DNA of 64,000 nt from JADFJB01 sp964464595 (GTDB lineage: Bacteria; Zhuqueibacterota; JdFR-76; DREG01): NCBI GenBank assembly GCA_964464595.1, contig CAYXGW010000012.1:1-64000 (forward strand), given 5' to 3'. A program made the position numbers and the translations under genes. The number at the start of each line of letters is the position of its first letter. The stretch's first letter is position 1. This document shows positions 53,083-62,145 of this stretch, one piece after another. The notes beneath the pieces are model-generated. The model saw nothing but the letters and a program-made list of their open reading frames with translations, did not search any database and had not been told where the DNA came from.

Positions 53083-54435
53083 CTACTTTCTATATTTACC
53101 TGTTTTTGTAAAATAGTAAAACCTGGATGTGTGTGAGATAGCTGCAAAAGTCAAACCTGCAATCATGCCAATCCATAACCCTTTTGCACCCATACCTCTC
53201 ACGATTCCCAAATAATACCCCAATGGAATTCCAATAATCCAATAAGCAATGATATTGACAAACATAGGAATACGTGTGTCCTTCAAACCCCGCAAAGCAC
53301 CCATAGCGCTTGCCTGTACTCCGTCGGAGATCTGGAAAATAGCTGCCATGAGCAATAATTGAGCTGCAACTTCTATTACCGCCAAATCCGTGCTATATAT
53401 TTTGACGATGGTGTACGGCAGAAGATACATCATAGCAGCGGTTAGACACATTACCATCGCCGAAACTCCGCCACTAACATATCCGGCAATCCTAACACCC
53501 TCATAATTTTTTTCACCCACTGCAAATCCAACCCTGGATGTGGTGGCAAACGAAAGTCCCAATGGAATCATAAAGGTGAGTGATGCAACATTAATTGCAA
53601 TCATGTGTCCCGCCAGAATGGCAACACCCAAAGAACCGATGATTAAAGCTGCGATGGCAAACATTCCAACCTCCATCCCCAGGCTCATGCCATTTGGAAT
53701 TCCGATGTGGAGGATTTCCCTCATGTATCTCCAATTAGGCAGGCTCATTTTATGAAATATTCGAAAATGCTGGTTGTGCCTCATTCGGAACGTGTATATA
53801 AGCATCGCGGTTAGCATCGTCCACCAAACCATCGTGGTAGCCCATCCGGCCCCGACGGCGCCCAATTTTGGCAATCCAAAGTTACCATACATAAGGGCAT
53901 AATTGCCGATGAAATTAACTGGTATTGCTATTAGAGAAAAATACAGGTTTGGTTTGGTAATAGATATTCCTTCATTAAAAAATCGCAGGGTGAGATAGGC
54001 GAAAGTCGCAGGGAAGCACCATGATATTGCCTTAAGATATCCCATGCTAATGGGAATGAGTTCGGGTGCAATCTGCATAAAATGCATGACGATTTCCAGG
54101 TTCCGAACCAAAAAAAATGATGGAATTGCAAGCATTTGACTGAGCAACAATCCCTGCCAAACTGTTTTTCCAATCTGGTCGATTTTACGTTCGCCATAAA
54201 ATTGCGCCACTATAGGATTTACCGCTAACAATACACCGAGCACAACAAGAAAAATGGGGACAAAAAGACTTCTACCGATTGCAACAGCTGCCAGATCTTT
54301 CGCACTTAAATTTCCCGCCATTACTGTGTCGATAAATCCAAGGGTTTGCTGAGCCAGGAGGGAGACAATGATGGGTCCGCCCAAACTAACTGTTGCACGG
54401 AATTCTTTTATAATTGGTGGAGAAAAGATATTCAT
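53083..54435 (-). CDS. MATE-family multidrug exporter
   Basis: The 450-residue protein has twelve hydrophobic segments in two repeats of six, and the MATE patterns 'LGGPIIVSLLAQQTLGFIDT', 'VMAGNLSAKDLAAVAIG', 'PIVAQFYGERK' and, in the second half, 'GIPNGMSLGMEVGMFAIAAL' and 'NVASLTFMIPLGLSFATTSR'. It is NorM-like and exports cationic compounds using Na+ or H+. No regulator is adjacent. The downstream side carries an isolated half (53055-53067) of the 24272 inverted repeat. Confidence 0.93.
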   Translation of the reverse strand: MNIFSPPIIKEFRATVSLGGPIIVSLLAQQTLGFIDTVMAGNLSAKDLAAVAIGRSLFVPIFLVVLGVLLAVNPIVAQFYGERKIDQIGKTVWQGLLLSQMLAIPSFFLVRNLEIVMHFMQIAPELIPISMGYLKAISWCFPATFAYLTLRFFNEGISITKPNLYFSLIAIPVNFIGNYALMYGNFGLPKLGAVGAGWATTMVWWTMLTAMLIYTFRMRHNQHFRIFHKMSLPNWRYMREILHIGIPNGMSLGMEVGMFAIAALIIGSLGVAILAGHMIAINVASLTFMIPLGLSFATTSRVGFAVGEKNYEGVRIAGYVSGGVSAMVMCLTAAMMYLLPYTIVKIYSTDLAVIEVAAQLLLMAAIFQISDGVQASAMGALRGLKDTRIPMFVNIIAYWIIGIPLGYYLGIVRGMGAKGLWIGMIAGLTFAAISHTSRFYYFTKTGKYRK

Positions 54436-54647
54436 CGAATTAGAATTTTAATCCTTGAAAAAAACATGTATTGTCGTTTATGACAACCGAAATCAAACTG
54501 TGAAGATAGGTTTAATTATTGAATATCCCAACTTGTTAATAAGGATTACGAAGCCCCCAAAAGAATCTTGGGAAAAACGTTTCGGATCATCATTAAACAA
54601 TTCTAATTGTAGGTGGGCTTCCCTTTTATTTATGGTTTGTCCTTTTT

Positions 54648-55952
54648 TTATTTTCTTTTTTTAGGAATAATAAACCCTGACTTGTTATTAAAATCCTCAC
54701 GTTCTTTGTCATCAAATAGCCGGATAACCCCATATTCGCCATCAAAGCCGGCTACTGGTTTAACCTGTCCTTTACGCATCCTTCTAATGGCTTCGGAAAA
54801 GACACTGCCGCCCATTCGTTCAATGTCTTCCAAAGGGGTGTCTTGCAAAATGGACAATTCGGATCCGAGTTTGGACAATAGAAAATTATAATATTCCTGC
54901 ACTCTTTTTGTATTCACACCCATATTAAAAATTTCCGCAATGACTTCCGGTAAAGGGATCAGACTTTTAAACGGATGAACCTTTGCCGGTTTCTGTCCAT
55001 AATTTCGATCTGCCAGTGCCTGGACGCGATGCATGACTCCAACAGTAACCAGGCTGCCACACTTGGGGCAAATGCCATTATGCTTTTGAGTAGTTTCAGG
55101 GTCCCAGTTTATATCACATTTCCGATGACCATCGAAATGATATTTCCCTTCCTCAGGGAAAAATTCAATTGTTCCTAAAAAGGAATCCGATTCCTTATTT
55201 TTTAATGCGTCAAAAATAGCCGGATAGGAGAGTTCAGTATTAAAAATATTAGCCTCTCTTCCTAATTTCTGCGGTGAATGGGCGTCTGAATTTGAGACCA
55301 AAGTATATTCATCCAAAATTGAAAGACGCCAATTCATGGGCGGGTCGGATGAAAGTCCTGTCTCCAAAGCAAAAATATGAGATGTTAAATCATCAAAACA
55401 TTCCTCGACAGAATCGAAGCCGGATTTTGAACCCAACATTGCGAACCAGGGCGTCCAAATGTGAGCGGGGATCAAATAAGCCTGTGGATCTGTTTGTAGA
55501 ACAATCTCCAATAAATCCCGAGAACTCAGCCCCAAAATTGGCCGGCCATCCGATCTGATATTTCCGATTTTTTCCAATTCAACCTGAAATTTTTCTACCG
55601 CTGCAAAGCTGGGTAAAAAAACCACATTGTGAATTTTCCGAACTTTATCATTCTTTTTGTAAATATTACTAATTTCACCCGCCAACATAAAACGGACCTC
55701 ACCCTGGCAAGCTTTATTAACTTCCTTTTGTATTGGTTTAGCAAAGTCATCTTTTAGTCGAAACAAACCCTCTTCGGCTGGCTCCAGTTTCTCTTTCATT
55801 TCGTCCAACCATCCCGGGTGAGCGATATCGCCGGTCCCAACTACCGTTATCCCTTTGAGTTGAGCCCATTTGGTTAAGTGTTCAAAATTTAAGGACTTAC
55901 TTGTTGCTCTTGAGAAATGGGAATGGATGTGTAAATCTGCAATAAATTTCAT
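54648..55952 (-). CDS. endonuclease Q-like PHP-domain nuclease
   Basis: The 434-residue protein has an N-terminal PHP metallodomain: 'MKFIADLHIHSHFSRATSK', 'VVGTGDIAHPGW', 'LAGEISNIY', 'LIPAHIWTPWFAMLGSKSG' and 'LVSNSDAHSPQKLG', supplying the metal His/Asp ligands. A C-terminal zinc knuckle ('HRKCDIN...GICPKCGSL') and Arg/Lys-rich tail match EndoQ, which nicks DNA 5' to deaminated bases such as hypoxanthine, uracil and xanthine. EndoQ is best known from Thermococcales and occurs in scattered bacteria. Annotation pipelines often call it 'DNA helicase UvrD' or 'PHP protein' by error. Not in an operon. Confidence 0.85.
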   Translation of the reverse strand: MKFIADLHIHSHFSRATSKSLNFEHLTKWAQLKGITVVGTGDIAHPGWLDEMKEKLEPAEEGLFRLKDDFAKPIQKEVNKACQGEVRFMLAGEISNIYKKNDKVRKIHNVVFLPSFAAVEKFQVELEKIGNIRSDGRPILGLSSRDLLEIVLQTDPQAYLIPAHIWTPWFAMLGSKSGFDSVEECFDDLTSHIFALETGLSSDPPMNWRLSILDEYTLVSNSDAHSPQKLGREANIFNTELSYPAIFDALKNKESDSFLGTIEFFPEEGKYHFDGHRKCDINWDPETTQKHNGICPKCGSLVTVGVMHRVQALADRNYGQKPAKVHPFKSLIPLPEVIAEIFNMGVNTKRVQEYYNFLLSKLGSELSILQDTPLEDIERMGGSVFSEAIRRMRKGQVKPVAGFDGEYGVIRLFDDKEREDFNNKSGFIIPKKRK

Positions 55953-56174
55953 TATTTATAAAACCATGGTTGAATTTTTGAATTGTTATTTGAAATGGTT
56001 TAAAAATATAACAATGTATTCTTCAAATTGAAAGACATATTTTGTAGTATTAGTAGAATAAACGTATATATATAGTATTATTTAAATGATCTTTTGATTT
56101 TGACTAAGTAAAACAAATTATCTTGCATTCACCTATTGAATTATTTATATTAAATTAAAATTTGAAGTTGTAAA

Positions 56175-56290
56175 TCTTCAGGGCGAGGTGAAAGTCCTCA
56201 CCGGCGGTGAAAGCCCGCGACTCCCGGTAAGCCCGGGACTGATTCGGTGTAATTCCGAAGCCGACGGTTAAAGTCCGGATGGAAGAAGAT
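56175..56290 (+). promoter_or_regulatory. FMN riboswitch (RFN element)
   Basis: The stretch from tcttcagggcgaggtgaaag to gtccggatggaagaagat holds the conserved RFN signature: AGGGCGAGGTGAAAGTCC, ACCGGCGGT, AAGCCCGCGA, GATTCGGTGTAATTCCG, AGCCGACGGT and the closing GGATGGAAGAAGA. It senses FMN and controls the riboflavin operon that starts at 56396. The preceding AT-rich 220 bp contains no gene and presumably the promoter. Confidence 0.97.
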
Positions 56291-56312
56291 TGAAATGAGG
56301 TATGTTTATCGC

Positions 56313-56352
56313 ATAGCCCTGAAGATTATTTATTCTTCAGGGCTATTTTTTT
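56313..56352 (+). terminator. riboswitch-controlled Rho-independent terminator
   Basis: A perfect 13 bp stem, atagccctgaaga (56313-56325) with tcttcagggctat (56334-56346), is followed by a T-run. The 3' arm repeats the riboswitch 5' edge (tcttcagggc, 56175-56184), and the 5' arm is complementary to it, so the two pairings are mutually exclusive: bound FMN should favour termination. Confidence 0.92.
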
Positions 56353-56395
56353 GGTATTAGTAAGGAGTTTAAAAATTAGAGAAAAAATTTGAATT

Positions 56396-57496
56396 GTGAG
56401 TCAGAATAATTCAAGAAAAGATCATTACTTCATGCAAAGAGTAATGAAATTAGCAAAAAAAGGTGAAGGATCTACATCGCCGAATCCTCTTGTAGGTGCA
56501 GTTATTGTAAAAGACGAACAGATCGTTGGGGAAGGTTATCATCGCAACTATGGCGGGCCACATGCGGAAGTATTTGCCTTAAACAATGCGGGTACAGATG
56601 CTTTTCGGTCTAACCTTTATGTAAATTTGGAACCATGTAATCATTACGGGAAAACACCGCCATGTGTCGATCGGGTTATTGAATCTGGTGTTTCAAGAGT
56701 TATTATTTCCAATCAAGATCCAAATTCTATGGTCAAGGGAGCTGGCCTCAAAAAACTGCAGGAAGCCGGAATTTCAATTGAGACAAATGTCTTGGCCGAT
56801 GATGGCGAGAAACTAAACGAAGCTTACTTCAAATACGTACGGACTGGAAAACCATTTGTTATTCTAAAATGGGCACAGAGTCTGGATGGCCGGATCGCAA
56901 CCCGTTCTTTTCATTCTACCTGGATTTCAAATGAAAAATCAAGAAAGAAAGTCCATCAGCTGCGTAAATCAGTGGATGCTGTTTTAATTGGGGCTGGTAC
57001 TGTTAAGCGTGATGACCCTCAACTTACGGTTCGCCACGTAAAAGGAAATCAACCCTGGCGCATTGTTGTAAGCAGAAATATGGATTTTCCATTCGAATCT
57101 AAGTTGTTCAACGACGAATTTAAAAATAAAACTGTTGTTTTTACTGCTAATACTGATGCAAAAAAAATAAATAAATTTAAAAAGATGGGGGTCAATCTCG
57201 AATTCATAAATAATGAAAATGAAAGAGGAAGCACATTTAGCCAAATACTGGAATGGATGTCAAAGAAGAATCTGATCTCTCTGCTTGTAGAAGGTGGTAA
57301 ATCTATTATCACTTCTTTCATAAAAACCGGACTTGCGGATAAGTTAATGATATTTGTAGCTCCTAAATTGATTGGAGAAGGAATTGATGCAGTCGGCGAT
57401 CTTTCAATCCACACCATGATGGAAAGCACTGAACTCAAAATGGTATCATACAAAAGAATCGGGACAGATATTTTAATAGAAGGTTATTTGCATTAA
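56396..57496 (+). CDS. ribD: bifunctional pyrimidine deaminase/reductase
   Basis: The 366-residue enzyme performs steps 2 and 3 of riboflavin synthesis. The N-terminal deaminase has 'GEGSTSPNPLVGAVIVKD', the zinc motif 'GGPHAEVFALNNAG' (HAE) and 'EPCNHYGKTPPCVDRVI' (PCxxxGxxPPC). The reductase begins near 150 ('PFVILKWAQSLDGRIAT', 'STWISNEKSR', 'LLVEGG'). GTG 56396 is accepted because the family starts about 12 residues before 'MQRVMKLAKKG'; no strong ribosome site is seen. First gene of the riboswitch-controlled operon. Confidence 0.96.
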   Translation: MSQNNSRKDHYFMQRVMKLAKKGEGSTSPNPLVGAVIVKDEQIVGEGYHRNYGGPHAEVFALNNAGTDAFRSNLYVNLEPCNHYGKTPPCVDRVIESGVSRVIISNQDPNSMVKGAGLKKLQEAGISIETNVLADDGEKLNEAYFKYVRTGKPFVILKWAQSLDGRIATRSFHSTWISNEKSRKKVHQLRKSVDAVLIGAGTVKRDDPQLTVRHVKGNQPWRIVVSRNMDFPFESKLFNDEFKNKTVVFTANTDAKKINKFKKMGVNLEFINNENERGSTFSQILEWMSKKNLISLLVEGGKSIITSFIKTGLADKLMIFVAPKLIGEGIDAVGDLSIHTMMESTELKMVSYKRIGTDILIEGYLH

Positions 57497-57498
57497 AC

Positions 57499-58143
57499 AT
57501 GTTTACAGGATTAATAGAAAAAGTTGGTCAAATTGCAGGGATCCAGGAAATTCCTGACGCACTTCAATTTAAGATTTCATGTGAACCCATCGCTATGGAA
57601 TTAATTATTGGCGATAGTATTGCGGTCGATGGGGTATGTCTAACAGCAATCAAAAAGGAAAAGAATAATTTTTGGGTAGAAGCAGTTCGCGAATCGATGA
57701 ATAGAACTTCACTTGGTAAAAGAAAAGAAGGAGATTTAGTTAATCTGGAACAATCACTGCGTATCGGACAAAAATTGGCAGGCCATTTTGTTCAAGGCCA
57801 TGTTGATGCTACCGGAACGGTTACGGGATTAGATCAGCAAGGTTCGATGTATTGGCTAACTGTCGAATACCCGGATTCGTTAAACCGCTTCATCATTGAG
57901 AAAGGCTCGATTGCGATTGATGGAATCAGCCTAACGGTTGCAAGAAAAGAGAGGTCAAAAATTAGAATTGCGATCATTCCACATACTTTTAAGAACACTA
58001 ATTTAAAGACCAAAAGTATTTCAGATTTGGTAAATTTAGAGGTGGATATGATGGCAAAATATATAGAAAATATGGTGTCACTACAGGTGAAGGAGAAGAA
58101 GACAAAACTTACAGAATCTTGGATTAAGGAACAGGGATTTTAA
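57499..58143 (+). CDS. ribE: riboflavin synthase, alpha chain
   Basis: The 214-residue protein has two lumazine-binding barrel repeats: 'MFTGLIEKVGQI', 'GDSIAVDGVCLTAI', 'VEAVRESMNRTSLG' and 'GHFVQGHVDATGTV', then the second copy 'KGSIAIDGISLTVARKER' and 'AIIPHTFKNTNL'. It dismutates two 6,7-dimethyl-8-ribityllumazine molecules into riboflavin. It begins 2 bp after ribD. The C-terminal 15 residues are lysine-rich, slightly longer than usual. Confidence 0.96.
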   Translation: MFTGLIEKVGQIAGIQEIPDALQFKISCEPIAMELIIGDSIAVDGVCLTAIKKEKNNFWVEAVRESMNRTSLGKRKEGDLVNLEQSLRIGQKLAGHFVQGHVDATGTVTGLDQQGSMYWLTVEYPDSLNRFIIEKGSIAIDGISLTVARKERSKIRIAIIPHTFKNTNLKTKSISDLVNLEVDMMAKYIENMVSLQVKEKKTKLTESWIKEQGF

Positions 58144-58173
58144 TAATAAGATTTAAGACTAAGGAAAAGAACA

Positions 58174-59400
58174 ATGGGATCAAATGGTAAGGGTAAGCAC
58201 AACTTTAGTACTATTGAAGAAGCAGTTAATAGTTATCGAAAAGGTGAAATCATCATTGTTGTTGACGATGAGAATCGTGAAAATGAAGGAGATTTTATAA
58301 CCTCAGCAACTTTCATCACACCCGAAAAAATTAATTTTATGGCTACTCATGGGCGTGGACTCATTTGTGTGCCAATGTTGGAGGATAGATTAAAACAATT
58401 AAATTTAAAGCAAATGGTTAGTGGCATTAGCGAGAAAATATGTAATTTTACCATCTCAGTAGATGCAAAAAATAACACGACAACCGGAATCTCAGTATTT
58501 GATAGGGCTGAAACGGTTCGAGTCCTTATCGACCGGAATACAGAGCCGGAAGATTTATTGCGGCCCGGTCATATTTTTCCATTAATAGCTCATGAGGGGG
58601 GTGTTCTACAACGAGCAGGCCATACGGAGGCTACTGTTGATTTAGCAAAATTAGCAGGAATTTATCCGGCAGGAATCCTTTGTGAAATTATGAATGAAGA
58701 TGGTACAATGGCCAGGGTTCCGGATTTGATTCAGATTTCTAAAAAATTTAAATTGAAAATCATAACAATTAAAGACTTAATAGTTTATCGAAACAAAAAT
58801 GAAAAATTAATCAACCTTGTGACCTCAGTAGATTTCCCTTCACGGTTTGGTCAATTTAAATTGAATTTGTTTGAAAGCACCGTAGATCATTCACGTCATT
58901 TAGCATTGGTAAAAGGAGACATTAATTCTCAGGAACAAGTCCTGGTAAGATTGCATTCCCAATGCTTAACCGGAGATTTATTGCATTCTCTTCGGTGTGA
59001 TTGTGGTGAACAATTAGAGGCTTCCCTTAAACTGATTAACGAAACAGGAAATGGCGTCTTTCTTTATATGTGCCAGGAAGGAAGAGGGATCGGATTGACC
59101 AATAAGATTAAAGCATATGCACTGCAGGACTTAGGTAAAGACACCGTGGAGGCAAATAAAGTATTGGGTTTCGAAGCTGATTTAAGGGATTACGGAATTA
59201 GCGCCCAGATATTAAAAGAATTGGGAGTTCATAAAATATCACTCCTAACAAACAATCCACAAAAAGTTCTGGGACTTAGAGAGCACGGTTTTGATGAGGT
59301 TAAACGCCGACCTCTTGAAATCCAACCAAACAACAATAATAAAAAATACCTGACCACAAAAAGAGATAAGCTGGGTCATCTCATATTGGAAGATGTTTAG
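58174..59400 (+). CDS. ribBA: DHBP synthase / GTP cyclohydrolase II fusion
   Basis: The 408-residue fusion supplies both precursors of the pathway. Residues 1-205 are DHBP synthase ('VVDDENRENEGDFI', 'MATHGRGLICVPM', 'RPGHIFPLIAHEGGVLQRAG', 'HTEATVDLAKLAG', 'EIMNEDGTMAR'). Residues 206-408 are GTP cyclohydrolase II with 'VLVRLHSQCLTGDL' and 'SLRCDCGEQLEAS' (zinc Cys) and 'YMCQEGRGIGLTNKI'. All key residues are present in both halves. AAGGAAAAG precedes the ATG. Third gene of the operon. Confidence 0.96.
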   Translation: MGSNGKGKHNFSTIEEAVNSYRKGEIIIVVDDENRENEGDFITSATFITPEKINFMATHGRGLICVPMLEDRLKQLNLKQMVSGISEKICNFTISVDAKNNTTTGISVFDRAETVRVLIDRNTEPEDLLRPGHIFPLIAHEGGVLQRAGHTEATVDLAKLAGIYPAGILCEIMNEDGTMARVPDLIQISKKFKLKIITIKDLIVYRNKNEKLINLVTSVDFPSRFGQFKLNLFESTVDHSRHLALVKGDINSQEQVLVRLHSQCLTGDLLHSLRCDCGEQLEASLKLINETGNGVFLYMCQEGRGIGLTNKIKAYALQDLGKDTVEANKVLGFEADLRDYGISAQILKELGVHKISLLTNNPQKVLGLREHGFDEVKRRPLEIQPNNNNKKYLTTKRDKLGHLILEDV

Positions 59401-59453
59401 ACCCGGGAGTTTATTATTTGAAATCAGATATTATTTTAACAACCGGAGGATGA

Positions 59454-59927
59454 ATGCCACAACCAATTGAAGCGCAATTAAATGCTAGTGGGAAAAAATT
59501 TGCCATTGTAATTTCTCGTTTTAATGAGTTTATTACTAGTAAACTACTCGAAGGAGCAAAAGATTGTATCATCCGTCATGGTTGTAACGATGATGAAATC
59601 CAAATAACTTGGGTGCCGGGTTCTTTCGAAATTGCGCTAATTGCAAAGATGTTGGCGGAAACAAAAACGTATGATTCGATTATCTGTTTGGGCGCGGTCA
59701 TCCGTGGGTCTACACCTCATTTTGATTATATCGCCGGAGAAGTATCAAAAGGAATTGCAAGTGTGTCGTTATCTACAAATGTACCTATTATTTATGGCAT
59801 TATTACGGCTGATTCGATTGAACAAGCAATTGAGCGTGCAGGAACAAAAATGGGGAACAAAGGTTGGGATGCTGCATTAACTGCTATTGAAATGGCTAAT
59901 CTTGTGGATATTATAAAAAATAAATGA
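59454..59927 (+). CDS. ribH: 6,7-dimethyl-8-ribityllumazine synthase
   Basis: The 157-residue capsid-forming enzyme condenses DHBP with the ribD product. Motifs: 'FAIVISRFNEFITSKLLEGA', 'WVPGSFEIALIAKMLAE', 'ICLGAVIRGSTPHFDYIAGE' (active-site His) and 'YGIITADSIEQAIERAG', 'NKGWDAALTAIEMANL'. It has a strong CCGGAGGA ribosome site. Its stop overlaps the start of the PorZ-like gene (ATGA), so the operon continues beyond the riboflavin genes. Confidence 0.97.
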   Translation: MPQPIEAQLNASGKKFAIVISRFNEFITSKLLEGAKDCIIRHGCNDDEIQITWVPGSFEIALIAKMLAETKTYDSIICLGAVIRGSTPHFDYIAGEVSKGIASVSLSTNVPIIYGIITADSIEQAIERAGTKMGNKGWDAALTAIEMANLVDIIKNK

Positions 59928-62137
59928 AAAGATTCTTATTTTATACAACTAATTTCTTGGTTATTTTTACATTTACATTTGGATTTTTTTCAAAAATATT
60001 AGGACAAAGTGGGAATTGGCAAACTATAACAAACAAATCTTCCATCGGTGATATAACGATCAAAGATAATCTATTAATCTGTGCCACCAATGGAGGCGTA
60101 CTAATTTTTGATCGAAACAATGAAGAGTATGTAGGTTCATTTACAAACACCGAAAACCTTAGCCATAATCATCCTATTCAGGTTGAAATTGATGACAATA
60201 ACAACTTGTGGTTTGGCCTGCAAAATGGCGATTTGAACCAATTCAATATAAACGAAAACAAATGGGAGCTTTTCAAGGATTTTGACAGATTATCCATTCA
60301 TGACATGGAATTACATGGAGACAGTCTGTTCATAGCCTTGAATATAGGTGTGAGTGTCTTTATACTTAGTAAACAGGAAGCTAAAGAGACATATAAGAAA
60401 ATGGGAAACATTCCTGTCGAAATTGATGCTTTTGACGCGTTGGTTGAATGGCCGTTAATCTATGTTGCAACAGACTTTGGTATTTCAGTCGCGGATTTAA
60501 GACAAATAAATCTGAAGGCGCCACAAAGTTGGGATAACCTAACCACATTAGACGGTTTGGCATCTAATAAAGTCAATGCAATAGAATCGTTTAATGGTGA
60601 TATTTTTATTAGCACCGAAAGAGGTGTCCAAAAATTGAAAAACGGAGAAATTCAAGCGGTTTACTCCTCAATTCTCGGCATTGCAGTCGCAGCTTTTTCT
60701 AAAAATGAAAATGAATTGTATGCTGCGGTTAACAAATTTGTTTACAAATATGATCCGGATTTAGACCGTTGGGATCGTCAATTAACTTTAAACGACTTGA
60801 TTACTACTTTCGTCGTCGATGAAAATGGCGATTTATGGTTGGGCGCTGAAAAGAAAGGCTTAATCAAATGGGAAAAAAATTTGGATGAAATAGATTATTT
60901 TATTTCTGATGGTCCCGCAGGTAATAATTTCGCAGATTTGTTTTTTGATTCGGAAGGAAAATTATGGTGTGCTAGTGCTTCTCAATCAGGAAATGGCGTT
61001 TATGCATTTAATGGTGAAAAATGGACAAATTTTACCAAGTCGAATGGTGACCTGCCAGGAGATGAATCAGTTACAGTAATAGAGGATCAAAACAAAAACA
61101 TTTGGGTTGGAAGTTGGGGGAAAGGAGTGTATAAGTTTGGTTCTAATAATCAAATAGATGTGTTTAACGAAACGACTGGTCACTTATCTGGTATTCCGCA
61201 GGATTTAAGTTTTGTAGTTGTGAACGAAATAGCCATAGACCAGGATGGTACCCTTTGGATGGGGAATTTCAGTGCTTTTAATGGAATTAAGCTGGTTGCT
61301 GTTACAACGGACGGCCAATGGGTTAAATTTGGTTTAGAAGATGGAATTTTATCTGCAAATCCTATATCAATTGCAATTGATCAGCTAAACCGTAAATGGG
61401 TAGGCACAGACGGGGGTGGTATTTATGTCTATGATGACAATCGAACACCAATTGATAAATCGGATGATTCCGTAGCCATCCTAAATCGATCACTTGGATT
61501 GTCCTCAAACATTATAAAAGCAGTTGCTATAGATGAATTCAACGTGGTTTGGATTGCTACGGGTGAAGGCTTGGAATATTATCAAAACGGGGAAGTGCGA
61601 CAGCAGTTTGGTTTAATCACAAACGAAATTAATACAATTGCTATCGATCCTGTCGGAAATAAATGGGTTGGTACATCTTCAGGCTTTAGCATCCTGGGCC
61701 GGGATGATTTTCGCTGGACTCATTATACGACTGAAAACAGCCCGTTAGTTAGTTCAAATGTCGTGAGCTTTGCATTCAACAGAAAAACCGGAACATCTTT
61801 TATCGCAACATCAAATGGTCTTTCTATTTTTCAAACGCTATTTGTGGAACCACATGAAACGTTGGAGCAACTGACTTTATACCCAAATCCTGTAATGATT
61901 GGAACCTCCGAAACCAATGTTATTGTGGAAGGACTTTGCAGAAACTGCGATCTGAACATTTATACCTCAAGCGGGTTTTTGATTCGAAAATTGGTAACAG
62001 CATCAAAAGGCGGCCGTGCAATTTGGGATGGCAGGAACAATGAAGGGCTTCTGGTAGCCAGCGGCATTTATTTGGCAGTTGCGGTTGATCCTGACGGCAT
62101 AGCCAAAAGTGGAAAAATTGCAGTAATCAATCAATAG
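59924..62137 (+). CDS. PorZ-like T9SS beta-propeller protein
   Basis: The 737-residue protein has a signal peptide ('LFYTTNFLVIFTFTFGFFSK', then 'ILGQ'), two seven-blade-type propellers built from 'LWFG'/'WVGT'/'IWVGSWGKGVY'-like blades (two-component-regulator propeller repeats) and a C-terminal T9SS-type beta domain ('LTLYPNPVMIGTSE', 'AIWDGRNNEGLLVASGIYLA'). This is the layout of PorZ, a component of the type IX attachment complex that keeps its CTD. The N-terminal 'WQTITNKSSIGDITIKDN' to 'ATNGGVLIFD' also fits. It supports a functional T9SS in this organism, matching the M64 peptidase tail. Confidence 0.8.
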   Translation: MKRFLFYTTNFLVIFTFTFGFFSKILGQSGNWQTITNKSSIGDITIKDNLLICATNGGVLIFDRNNEEYVGSFTNTENLSHNHPIQVEIDDNNNLWFGLQNGDLNQFNINENKWELFKDFDRLSIHDMELHGDSLFIALNIGVSVFILSKQEAKETYKKMGNIPVEIDAFDALVEWPLIYVATDFGISVADLRQINLKAPQSWDNLTTLDGLASNKVNAIESFNGDIFISTERGVQKLKNGEIQAVYSSILGIAVAAFSKNENELYAAVNKFVYKYDPDLDRWDRQLTLNDLITTFVVDENGDLWLGAEKKGLIKWEKNLDEIDYFISDGPAGNNFADLFFDSEGKLWCASASQSGNGVYAFNGEKWTNFTKSNGDLPGDESVTVIEDQNKNIWVGSWGKGVYKFGSNNQIDVFNETTGHLSGIPQDLSFVVVNEIAIDQDGTLWMGNFSAFNGIKLVAVTTDGQWVKFGLEDGILSANPISIAIDQLNRKWVGTDGGGIYVYDDNRTPIDKSDDSVAILNRSLGLSSNIIKAVAIDEFNVVWIATGEGLEYYQNGEVRQQFGLITNEINTIAIDPVGNKWVGTSSGFSILGRDDFRWTHYTTENSPLVSSNVVSFAFNRKTGTSFIATSNGLSIFQTLFVEPHETLEQLTLYPNPVMIGTSETNVIVEGLCRNCDLNIYTSSGFLIRKLVTASKGGRAIWDGRNNEGLLVASGIYLAVAVDPDGIAKSGKIAVINQ

Positions 62138-62145
62138 TACATTAA

